From Lepidodermella squamata (Eukaryota > Gastrotricha): DNA of 64,000 nucleotides. The position numbers and the translations under genes were made by a program. Shown one piece after another: positions 12,689-23,218 of the stretch. The stretch lies in contig JBLDXI010000078.1 of assembly GCA_047495785.1 (NCBI GenBank), positions 27,985-91,984 of the forward strand, given 5' to 3'. Positions within the stretch are counted from its first letter, which is position 1; each line of letters starts with the position of its first letter. A model generated the notes under the pieces. The model did no database searches. It was not told the origin of the DNA and worked only from the letters and a program-made list of their open reading frames with translations.

Positions 12689-14632
12689 ATGCCGAATTTA
12701 AACGCGACGGCTTCAATGAAGAATTTCACGCCTCGAAATGCGGCCATGGCGCCTATTCCGACTAAAACTTCGTTTGGAACTTCGAGTGGCAAAGCTACCC
12801 CACGCGAGCCAGGCAAAAATCCGAACGATTACATCGAAGAAGGTAGGAAAAATTATGGAAAAAATTCACGCATCTTTTAATGATTGAAATTTGATAATCT
12901 TTGAAAAATTTTATGATCCCAGGAAGCTATCGAATTGAAAAAGGAAATTTCTCATGCTAAGCTTTTGCCAGAATTCTCAAAACTTCAGGAATCAGAGCTT
13001 TCAAAAATGTATTGCTAAATTTTGAAAAACAATTGAAAACTTTGGCAATGCAATAAGGTCCAAAGAGGCTTGATCGAAGCTTATAAAAAAGTAAAGAAAA
13101 AGCATGATTGATCGGAACAATCGTAGATTCAAGCTAAGAAGATTTATTTCGATTATTCATCATTTTCATTCCCGAGAATTTGATTAGATTCCAAAGTTTC
13201 AATTTTCCAAGCGATTGAATTAGGTAAATTAGTTGAAAAATTTTTTAGAATCGGAATTTAAAAATTGAAAATTTCTTAATTGTTTCTCAATTTTTAGCAT
13301 TTTCACCAAAATTTAAATAATTTCGAAATTTCTCGTATTTTCAATTTTCAGATTTTTTGAATGGCAATTCGAACTTGAAATTGGGTTAAAAATTACGTGG
13401 ATTATTTAATTGAATTATTCTCCATTCAAACTTTGTCAATAATTTATGAATTTTCAACTCAGAAAAATGGTTATTCGAAATAATTTTTCTGTCATTTTTC
13501 CACATTTTTCCACAGCCAAACAAGTCGTAGCTCTGCTGTACAGCGCTTCTCGAGGCGACGTAGCTGCTATGCGTGAATTTCGCAAGAAAGGCTACGACAT
13601 GGCTAAGGCGGACTACGACGGGCGCAGTTCGCTGCACCTGGCCGCAGCCGAGGGCCACCTGAATGTCATTCAGTACCTGGTTGAAGAGTGCGGCCTCAAT
13701 GCGTTCCCACGTGATCGGTGGAACTTCACGCCGTTGGACGATGCGACGAAGTTCGACCGGGCTGATGTGATCACTTACTTGAAGGACAAGGCTAGCAACT
13801 ACGGCACGGCTCAGGTCACGGAAGGTGAGTAATACAAAATTTCAACTATAGCATATTAGAAATAGGATTGTCGAATAAATTATTAGACATTTTTTTCTTG
13901 ATTTTCAGGAATTAAAAAAATCAATTTTCGAAAATTTTCAGATATTTTTTACAACTTCACAAATATACATTTCAAGTATAAGTTTAAGTATAAGTTTAAT
14001 TTAAATTTTTTAAATGTTTGATTCCAAGTAAAAAAGGACATTGAAAGTATTCTGAAAAAATTTCACAAAAATCTCTAATTTTTCCAAAAAGTTGTATTCC
14101 GCCAAATCTAGATAATTCTATATCGAAATTCTAGAATAGAACATAAATGCATGCATTAATTCCCTAAATTTTCGAATTTTTTCTCGAATTTTCGATTTTT
14201 TTAATTTCAAATTTCAGTGATTTTTGAAAAATTTCAGTTTCCCGTCTTTTCCCGACTTCCTGTAAAAAAAATGTTTCTTTATTCTCAGCAATGTTAGTTC
14301 AGGTTGATTTTGAAATGGCCTCTTTTTCAGAAATGCAAGTGGTTGCATTGCTGTTCGCAGCCTCACGCGGCGACACAGCCGCAGTTCGCCACTTCAAGAC
14401 CATCGGCTACGACCTGAACAAGGCCGACTACGACGGGCGGACCGCCCTTCACCTGGCAGCAGCCGAGGGCCATCTCGAGACCGTGCGCTACCTGTTCGAG
14501 GACGGCCGCGTTAACCTGGCAGCCCGAGACCGTTGGAACTTCACCGCCTTCGACGATGCGATGAAGTTCAACCGCAAGGACGTAGCGGCTTACTTGCAGT
14601 CGAAATCAATCGAAGGCTACAAGCGAATTTAA
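12689..14632 (+). CDS. Ankyrin protein made of two glutaminase C-terminal tails
   Basis: Three exons, 12689-12842, 13516-13824 and 14331-14632, both joins in phase 1; 254 residues. Exon 1 encodes a Thr/Ala/Pro-rich leader with no domain. Exons 2 and 3 each encode one copy of a roughly 95-residue unit: QVVALL(Y/F), (S/A)ASRGD, KADYDGR then LHLAAAEGHL, and RDRWNFT near the end. This is the ankyrin region found at the C-terminus of animal kidney-type glutaminase, which has the same QVVALLFAA, ALHVAAAEGH and KDRWNNTP signatures. No serine-dependent glutaminase domain exists in or near the gene. Both units are GC-rich compared with the introns, as expected for constrained coding sequence. A role as a soluble interaction partner, perhaps of glutaminase filaments, is speculation. 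Confidence 0.8.
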
Positions 14633-14746
14633 CGCTATTCAAATCGGAAATTCATCGAAAATAATGGTTATGAGCTAATTCTCAACCCCGATGTTTCGTA
14701 GACTCAATAAAAACAAGTTTATCAACTTTTATGGGCAAACAATCGT

Positions 14747-14938
14747 CAGTGACCCGGGAGCTTGGGTGTTTATTACTTTCTTCCCAGGACCCAGCCGAAG
14801 AAGCCACAGGGTACCCCTGTGATTTTTTTCAGCCTCTATCTGGTTAGAGGTTAGAGTCCTTAGAGTTAGAGTTAGAGTTCGAGTTAGGGGCTGGGGTGTC
14901 GCGACACCCCATCACCCCTATGCTTCGCACCCCGCTCA
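14747..14938. mobile_element. Palindrome-bearing MITE, copy 2
   Basis: Starts CAGTGACCCGGGAGCT and ends TGCTTCGCACCCC. It contains a 20-bp perfect palindrome at 14892-14911 and a short AGAGTT tandem stretch. Same family as 3840-3996. Confidence 0.6.
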
Positions 14939-15075
14939 TTGTACCAAACCATTCCCAAACCCAAAATATTTTTGCAAAACAAAAGGAACAAAAGGAACAT
15001 GAGGGGGTAGCGGGGTACGGGGGTACATCGAAAGGGTCCTAAAAAACACGGAAAACCACAGAGAGGACCGATTGG

Positions 15076-15232
15076 CAGTGTGCGAAGTAGGATCCGGGTG
15101 TTTTTTAGCACCCAGATGAAGAAAGGATGAAGAAACCAAAGGGCCCCCTCCGTATGGTTTTTTCAGCCTAACTCTGGTTGAAGTCCCGGAGCTGGGGTGT
15201 CGCGACATCCCATCACCCCTGTATCTCGCACC
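15076..15232. mobile_element. Palindrome-bearing MITE, copy 3
   Basis: Starts CAGTGTGCGAAGTAGGATCC and ends TATCTCGCACCCTG. The central palindrome (15191-15211) carries one mismatch. Same family. Confidence 0.65.
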
Positions 15233-15785
15233 CTGCCGATTGGTTAGATGAATCAGATGCCGAAGATACCCAAAAGTAGCCCCTCCCTCGAGGATCCTAC
15301 CTCATCGACCGGTTGATTACAGCTGATAATTATCACCATATTCACACGATAATTGTGAGAAGGAACGTGGCCAGGGGGAGAAAATGAACAAGCAAAAAAC
15401 ACTTGCCCCAATATTTTCGGGTTTCATGCATAAACACGATACGCCAAAAAGTTGTAGGCACACTAAAGCGGCTGATTCAACAAGCTCAGTGTAATGCCTC
15501 TGCGCATTTTGAATTTCTTAACAAAGGCTTCGTGCTATCATGCAGCGAGGGATCTCTTCGGGTGACCATTTTCATTAGCGCTACGATGGCAATTGTTTTC
15601 ATGATTCATTTCGCCTGGCAGCTGAATGCATCGAAAAGTTGGCAGGGTGAATATTTCATCCCGCGATGCAAAAAACATGGGACAAGTGCTCCTCGAGTTT
15701 CTCGCTCTCACTCACTTCATTCATCGCCATTTCATCTTTCAACTCAACTAACATTTTCAATTTCTTGATCAACTTTTGAATTACC
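15233..15785. other. Intergenic; one unassigned open frame
   Basis: A plus-strand frame through 15403-15768 has a hydrophobic stretch (SATMAIVFMIHFAW) but no ATG at its apparent start and no recognised domain. It is not called as a gene. Confidence 0.3.
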
Positions 15786-16044
15786 ATGGCAAATCAGCTT
15801 TTCATAATAGTTTGCGCTCTGTTGGTAAGATATTTTCAAGTACTTCCATCGTGATGATCCTATTCAAGTGCTATGTGTATCACAGGTTGCTGCTGTTCTG
15901 ATTGCTGTTGTGGAATCTGTGGAATCACCCACGCTGTCGCTGGAAGAGCGTCTAGCAAAGGCAGGCACGAGGTGCCAGGAGGATGGCAAGAAGGGCCACT
16001 GGACGATGGTCAGTTCGTTTCAATTGATGTGCATTTCCGGATAG
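15786..16044 (+). CDS. Small secreted peptide, 65 residues
   Basis: Exon 1 (15786-15824) and exon 2 (15886-16044) join in phase 0 across a 61-nt GT-AG intron (TTG|GTAAGA, CACAG|GTTGC). The spliced product begins MANQLFIIVCALLVAAVLIA, a textbook signal peptide built across the junction. A mature part of about 45 residues with only two cysteines follows (GTRCQED and QLMCISG), ending at the TAG at 16042. No family is recognised. A GTCAG after the last ATG codon could be an alternative donor that would extend the protein. The coherent signal peptide across the join is the main support. Confidence 0.5.
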
Positions 16045-17060
16045 TGAACTCATCAAATGGAAACGCGAATTCAGTAACGTTAAACTGAATATAGAAGATG
16101 AGAGATCGGTTGAAGAGCAGCATGTCACAGCCTTATCATACCAGAAGCTTCCATATTCATGTATCAGCCTTTAAGAATTTCATCCCATTATATTGACGAG
16201 TAAAAGGTTGTGGAAAAAGTATTCCATGTATTTGTCGAAAATCTGAATTTGTGCCTTATCCGTGATCACCGCTAGGGATTAGGGATGATGACCAAAGGGA
16301 GGACCCATTTGCCGATTTGTCAAGTCCCTACCCATTCTGCGGTTCTACTTCGATCTCTGCGAGTTCATTTCTAATCGAGCAAGTAGATTTCTCCCAGCAT
16401 TTTGTTTAATTACCCGTAACATATTCAGGGAATTTACAGATGACTACATTTGCGCAAAAATTTAAGAATAGTAGCATGGCAAATGGCACACATAACCTTC
16501 AAGCGTTTGAAGGTTCGTGAACCTAAGCCTGTTACCCGATGCGTCTTTGACATCTTCCATCAACTTGAAGCTTGGCAAGTGAGTCATCAGTCAATACCTT
16601 TGACCTGAAAATACTGCGATTCGACGTGCGATCCTTCTGATTCATGTTTTCGTTTATTCTTTCCGAAATTTCGGGAAAATTCTGGTTTCGGCAGCGCGAG
16701 AAAGATTTTCCCATTTAAACGGCAGGAGTTTTCGGGTGATGAAGTCTTGAACTAGCTCTAATCGTTGCATTTCAAGATAGGCTTCAGAAGTGGACAACCG
16801 GAAATTTCATTCAATCCGTACTTACAGGCCTTTACTTGCAGTCAGAATCAATCAAAGGTTACAAGCGAGTTTACCTAGCATTTATTTCCAAACGAAGAAA
16901 CGATTCGGACGATGTTTATCTATTTTCGTGTAGATGAAATAAGTTTAACCCGAAAATTCAGTAAAGCGAATTTACATCATAACGAACCTATAAAAAGGTT
17001 CACAAGAGAGTGATTCGGCAGCTTGAAGTATAAGTCATCAGATTTGTTGTCACGTCAGGT
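16045..17060. other. Intergenic with one relic
   Basis: No intact gene is seen apart from the glutaminase-tail relic at 16822-16885. Confidence 0.45.
16822..16885 (+). pseudogene. Relic of the last exon of the glutaminase-tail ankyrin gene
   Basis: Bases from TTTACTTGCAGTC to ACAAGCGAGTTTA align with the final coding bases of the gene at 12.7-14.6 kb (AYLQSKSIEGYKRI there, YLQSESIKGYKRV here). The stop codon is lost and nothing upstream aligns clearly. Confidence 0.6.
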
Positions 17061-20000
17061 TCAGGGTTGAATGTATCCTTTAATCCAATCCAAGACTCGG
17101 CAAACCCTGGAATATATTCCAGGCGAATTGGCCACGCCGCAAGAGTTGCCATAGGAAACAATTCCAATCTGGCGATAAGGCCCATTTCCGTCTCGCCTGC
17201 ACATCAAAGGCCCGCCAGAATCGCCAAGGCACGTATCGACGCCCTTAACCTCCGCTCCGGCACACATTTGGGCATCTGTTATCCTGTCGTAGCCTCCTAA
17301 AACTTCGCAGGACGCCGCCGAGGAAATGGTCAAATTGACTTTTTTCAGAGTATTAGACATACGCTCGCCCCGTTCCGTCATACCCCAACCAGCGGCTGAA
17401 ACTTGAACACAACTGTCGACGCGTTGGTTATCCCTCGAGTACGTTCCGTCGCACATTGACGAGTCGGGCAGGCATATCAAGCGAGCGGAACTTGTCAAGA
17501 CGACCGGTGACTCTAGCTTAATCAGGGCGACATCGAAGTTGTAGTTGTCCGATTTGCTGTAGTTAGGATGGATGACGAAGCTTCTCGATAGACGGCGAAC
17601 ATATTGGCTTGTTTCACTTTCACTAGAAAAATTAGTCCGGCCAATCTCCGCTATTATCCCTACCAAGCCATTCCTGTTAACGGTCAAGCAATGGGCTGCA
17701 GTTAGGAGCCATGACGGAGAGATGAGAGAAGCGCCGCAGTACATGGGCTCGCTTTGTCCGGAATACGTGATTTCGAGTCTAGTCATCCACGGGAGTTCGC
17801 CAGGTTCAGCGAAAGCTCCGCCCATTATTTTTGGCGTCGCCCCGATTCCACAAGCGCTGTAGTCGACTTCAATTCACAATGTAATAAAGCGCGTTCCATA
17901 AGTTGCGCAACCATTTGTCATTTCGAAACGTTTCGAAGGAAATTGATCTAATTTTTCAAATTATCGAGGAAAACCTGAAAATCCCAGATAGTAACTGGTT
18001 CGATAATTTTCGGTTTTTACCTGATTGGATCAAATCTCTTAGAATTTTTTCAATCCAATTTTCATGATTGCTATTCTCATGGCATTTCGAATTGCGGTCA
18101 GATATTTCTGGCTATAGACTAGATTAAAACGTTCCATATCATTTCAGAGTTTCTGTTTCCTTTTCCGTTCATTTCCTTCTCTTGCGTTACTTATGGAACT
18201 CGCCCTAGAACATGAAATGTCAGGTTCTCACCTTGTGCTCTTCCGCATCTCGGCAGCTCGTTGCTCCATTCACCATCCGCCTGACAAGTTGTTTCTGGGC
18301 TAGACTGCCGGGTGAAGGCATAGCCTGCCAGGCATTCAATCACGATAACGCTACCAGTGGGGAGAGAAGTATCTGCTTGGACAATTCGTCCACTTGCTTT
18401 CAGCTTCAATAAAGAATTCGGTCTGCTGGGGACTGTGCAAGGCTCGCCGGTTGCCTAGTAGCCGTAAACAAATAGGCGTTTTAAAACAAAGGACAATAGC
18501 TGTTAGCAGAAATTTATTTCGCAATTCTGCTTCATTCTGCTTCATTCCAATTATATATTAAATATACCCGCAACGTGGTATGGGGAAATTCTTGAAAAAA
18601 ACGATGAAACAGCGCAAAACGCTACACTGTTACACCCAAGCGTAAAATATCGCGCAAGCATTAACGTAACTATTTTGTTGTTTGCGTGCTGCCGAAACGC
18701 TATCGAAGGACGAACCTAACCTCTAACCCTATCCTAAAATACATTTACGGGTAGATAGCAGACACCCCGAAACGTCTTGAATATAAAGAAATACCAGAAA
18801 TATTTGGTCCAACCGAGCAAAATACGGAAAATTAACGAATAAGGTACAGGAGTTTCCCAAGTAAATTTATAATTTATTCGTTGAAATCGCAGTTTAAGCT
18901 CATAGCGAGCGAGGTTTTGCTGATGATGGAAAATAGAATTCATGAATTTTCTTTATGCCGGACCTGATTTGTTATATTCATGTTGATATCAATTTATGTT
19001 GGAACTTACAGGTGCTTGCTGCCGTAAGACGCAAGACCCAGGCTGAGACCATGTCAAGTTCGAGAGGCACGTTATCACCGCATTGCCATGCAGCTGGAAA
19101 TTTCTATCGCATGATATGTTTCGCGTAGCTCCGACGTTGGAGAGCCCAGAAGATACGGTGCCGTTTCGTATCGTAGGTGGTTGACCGCAAACTTATAGAA
19201 AATTAATTCCTCAAGCGATCAACGCGAAATAAAAAATAAGGTTAGGGATTAGAGATAGGTCGTTTTACGTGGACCATAGTGGAAAGTGGATGAAATTGAC
19301 CTATGATTTCCGAACTCAAGAGCTGAGTCAACTGGGATTTTTTGATGATTAAAACTGGTAAAGTCGAATTGCGATTAAAATGAGTCGTAAATATGTTCAG
19401 ATCGTTAGAGTTTAGTTCAAAAAAGAAATGCGCGCATTATTAACTTACTCATAGGGCTACTACATCTTCCATTAATCGCCGGGCGAAAAGGAGGTAAGCA
19501 GGTGGCGAAATTGATAGAGGCGGAGTAGTTATAACCTGCGTTGCATTTGACGATAACGGCGTCTCCTTTCTCCACTGCAGTACTTGGGCTTAAAACTTCA
19601 CCGGTATCAACCAATGTATCCGGGTCCGCTCGGCTGACGTAGCCTGATCGAACGGCAGGTACGTAACATGACTGCTCAGGAGTATCCCTCGGTCGTGGTA
19701 CATCAGTGTTCTCAGTGATCCAATCAAGTACCTTGCATGCTCTGCTGTAGATGCTAGGAACGTCGCCGTTGCACGAATCATCGCCGTTTGAAATTACGCC
19801 AAGCAGATAATTCTTCCGTGAAATCGAACACATGAGCGGACCCCCAGAATCTCCAAAACACAAGTCGCTGTTATCTGTTGCGGATAAACACATCTTCGAG
19901 TCAGTGATGGTGACTGATTTCGAGAGGCTGCGTGAATACTCCATCGAACAATTTTGATATGACCGAACCTGAAGATCTAGCTTCCTCGGGATCTCAGATA

Positions 20001-20783
20001 ATCTAGCTGAGATACAAAATTGACATAAAATGTTTCGCTGTTGGTATTATTTTAATACTGCGAGCGAAATAGCCCCAGCCGGCTGTAACCCCCGAGTCGC
20101 ATCCGTCGATTAAATTCGCAGTTATCGCGTTGTTGCGGCACATTTTGTTCACATCTGGCAAACAAATTGGTTTGATTTCCTCAGAAAATCTTGGTACAGG
20201 GCTTATCAGTCGCAACAGAGCAAAATCATGGTCAAAGAAATTCTGACTCCCGTTGTATCTCGGATGAACAAGTGGTGGGAGAGACGCCGGAGATGCGTAG
20301 GAATTCTCCTCATACCGAACACTGATGTTGTAGCGACCAAGTAAAGCTTTGATGCTGTTTATCAAAAGTTTAAAACGTGCAGGATCAAACATGGAAAATA
20401 ACTGAAAACTACAAAATTGGAGTCGTTCCGTTATTCCGAACGCAATGAGCTGCTGTAATCAGCCATTGCTTCGAGATGAGAGAAGCTCCACAGTAGCTAG
20501 GCGATGATTCGGCACTCCAATATATCTCCAGGAAGACCTTTAACAAAAGTATCCTTTTTTGAGCATATCAGACAAATACAAATATGCGAACCAGCCAAGG
20601 ATACTCATTTGGTTCTACTGGATGGCTAGCTGGGCCTCTTGATTTCGGCCTAAGAAAAGGTTTACCAACACCACACTCGAGATCTTCAGCTACCTCCCCG
20701 GAAATGACTCCAACAAAAGCGATGGCTACGATCATAGAGAACGCAGTGATCACTACGTTCTCTATGGCTACGATAAGGCGCAT
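17061..20783 (-). CDS. Secreted double protease: trypsin-CCP-CCP-CCP-trypsin
   Basis: Seven exons, all phases consistent: 20783-20580, 20537-20442, 20401-20059, 20006-19449, 19191-19010, 18454-18232 and 17866-17061, 803 residues. After a signal peptide comes serine-protease domain A: His in ITAAHC, Asp in FDHDFALLRL, Ser in GDSGGPLMC. Three CCP/sushi modules follow: CYVPAVRSG...GRC, CGQPPTIRNG...GSC and CTVPSRP...PRC. Domain B is preceded by CGIGATPK-IMGG, a normal zymogen cleavage site, and has LTAAHC, NFDVALIKL and GDSGGPLMC. Both domains keep Asp at the S1 position (D-x-C-x-GDSGG), predicting cleavage after Arg/Lys. Domain A has SRGPAS where IVGG is expected. One intron is only 40 nt. CCP linkers recall complement-type proteases. 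An extracellular cascade or defence role is inference. Confidence 0.75.
20733..20766. mobile_element. 34-bp palindromic transposon footprint in a signal peptide
   Basis: A near-perfect 34-bp palindrome begins CATAGAGAACG and ends CGTTCTCTATG. It is flanked by perfect 8-bp direct repeats GCTACGAT at 20725-20732 and 20767-20774. Its two halves equal the termini of the 1.3-kb element at 50662-51977. Insert plus duplication is 42 bp, exactly 14 codons of the protease gene. Confidence 0.85.
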
Positions 20784-22224
20784 TGTAAAATTCGCCGTGC
20801 TACAGCGTGCAACAAAAATTAGATGATGTAAATAAGATAATACATAAGAGAAAAATAAGATCTGCTGTGAATTTCGTGTACACCATGCGTAAAATCTCCA
20901 ACTTGTAATATTTTCTCATGTTTTCATTCACGTTTTCATTACTTGTACAATACACAGATGCAACGTGTGTGTAGAATCTTTTACAATGCTGAGTTGATGG
21001 GTTGTTGTGTGGGCGACATTCAAAGGCAGTTCGAAACATCCGGAATAATGAAAATGAATATAAACTTCCAAGTTCTAATAAGTTCTGGCTTTTGAGGTTC
21101 GAATAAGTTCTATTATTTTACTATTACTATACTACTATTACCACAAATGCAAAGGCTCGGGAGACACGCGTTTGCATTTACGGAGGGTTGCATTTATAGA
21201 GGGCTGATAAAGAGCTAGCAATGAATCATAAGTGCGTCGCTAAGTTTTTTCTTAGTTGCTAAGGCGACGATGATTTTAGTGGTTAGCCATAGTTTAAAAT
21301 ATGCCGGGACAAATTAAGTAAACCTGCAATGATTTTAATGGGTTGTAGTATTTGTAAATGCAAAAAACTCGAATAATCGCGTGCGCACGAAGTAATTCGC
21401 AATCTCTTAAATAAAAACAACAGTCTGTAAAGATCGAGAGGTTTGGTGTTGGGTGAGATAACACCGCGCGACCGTCGAGTTGAAAAGCTAGAAATCCGCC
21501 CGCAGAGTTGAAATTTGTTGCTAACGCCGCCTGCTTTTTCACCTTAATTAAAAATTATCAAACTGAAAGTTTAATTTTAATGAAAAATAATGTTTAAACA
21601 AATAAAAGGAACTAAATCGCTGGCAAATACTGAGGTTTTCCATTAAAAGAGGTTGCATTCATGGAAGGCGCACTGTATTCAACGAATCTTACCAAATCTA
21701 TGACTTGAGCTGTCACAGCAAGAACTTGGGTAATCTTGAGCGCGCACGGGCACGCTTCGGATTTGAGCCTCAATATTAACACATTCGCTGCCATAGACAT
21801 ACTATGCGGTGAAAACCCAACCTCGTAAACGTTGACCATCCGTTTCAGCCTCATAGAGTTGAAATCAGCGTATTCAAGCGCATCAAAAATCCTCAGAATA
21901 ACACCACAGTCTTGCGGATTGGCACCTTTTCTGTAGCAAAATTACATTCAACTCTTCAGCGATGGCATTCAAGCGAGTTAGATCCGGGGGAGGGCGAAAT
22001 TTCCTGTTTTTCGCGCCCACGGAGGTGCACTTTCGAGTCACAATTTTAGGTTTATATTCCAGTGATACTTGCTCTAATGCCCATTCTTCATGTTTAGCCG
22101 TTGAGCTTTACAATAAATGCAGATGAATCTTCATATAAAGCCTTTGAAAAATAAAAAAGTAAAAAAATGTATATAACAAATTATCCTCAAATTGTCTTTT
22201 GAATCTGATTGACGCTGATTCTTG
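20784..22224. other. Intergenic, no gene seen
   Basis: Upstream of the double-protease gene. Sequence around 22010-22250 resembles 42100-42440, so it belongs to a duplicated block around relics of the cysteine-rich family. Confidence 0.4.
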
Positions 22225-22510
22225 ATGCTTTCAACTGAGCGGCCGCTCCTTTCTCGGATGTCAAGCCTCGCCCTGCAATTTGACTAACATTCGAGGCAAG
22301 GAAGATCGAAAAATCTCTTTTTTTGAAGTATTATGATTGTTTTCAAATTTTCAAGCCGACAGCCTGGTCACTTACATCGACAAAGCCCTCAGCTTAATGT
22401 CATTAGATTTTTCCTTTCAACTTACCGCCTAAATTACAGCCAGCAGTGACTTGCTCTTCATCGAATGGATCGGTCTGCTGTAATATCTGGCCTCCACCCT
22501 TCCCCAATGA
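22225..22510 (+). pseudogene. Relic of the cysteine-rich secreted family
   Basis: Three decayed exons are recognisable in order. At 22225-22287 is an exon 7 equivalent (CFQLSGRSFLGCQASPC, with the preceding Arg codon mutated to TGA). Near 22355-22395 is an exon 8 equivalent (TYIDKA). At about 22440-22508, after AAATTACAG, is an exon 9 equivalent (PAVTCSSSNGSVCCN). No start or first module remains. Confidence 0.65.
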
Positions 22511-23218
22511 TGCATCGGCAACAATGCCGAAAATGGAGCTCGAAGTGGCAAGTGGCAAGGAACCGATCCTTCTCAACATGGAGAGGCATGTCGCAATCGC
22601 CCGGCCGAATGCAAGACGAGCTGTAAGATAGGCAGCTCGTCTGAAAAAAAACTTCTGAAGTTTGAGCAAAATAGTTTACTGATATGACCGAATCTTGCCA
22701 ATACTTAAGGATTGAAAGTTTCCCATTTCAATCGATGCGCATGACTCCGCCTTCTCGCTGGCGCTTGCTAACCAGCTGTGCTGTCCAACGTCGCTCTCTG
22801 GGCCAATGAGAACCCGCGCCCAACGGTAACGCAGGCGGACATGAAAATTTGCGTTGCCCTTGTTTCATTGGTACAACAAATTGATATTCAAATTGTCATT
22901 GAATTGCGTTTCAAGCAAGTTGGGTGTTAATTTCCTGTTTTTTTGCGCCCCCGTGCTATTAGCCAAGGAAATGCACTTTCCAGTCACAATTTCAGGTTCA
23001 TTTCTAATTTTGGAGACAGACTTGTCATAAAACTTGACGAGGCGAGGAATAGCCCGTACCGTCCTGTTATCACGCGCCCTCGTGCAATTAGCCCGCTTTT
23101 CGGGTGACGGTTTTTCGCGGATTTCCTCATCGCGGATGGAAAAAAGAAAGCTGCAACCCCCAGTGATTGATTTCATATTTCGCCTGCTGCTCATTTTCGC
23201 TGGAATTCGCTTCCAAGA
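22511..23218. other. Intergenic, no gene seen
   Basis: Presumed promoter region of the GABA-B-like gene. Short antisense frames show no domain. Confidence 0.4.

Noticed and set aside
17061-20392. Two separate trypsin genes
   Set aside because: Splice phases and the intermediate CCP exon at 19010-19191 link them into one reading frame, and no separate signal peptide precedes the second protease.
21294-21854. Two minus-strand open frames between the protease and the receptor genes
   Set aside because: No domain, no start context, no splice partners that extend them.
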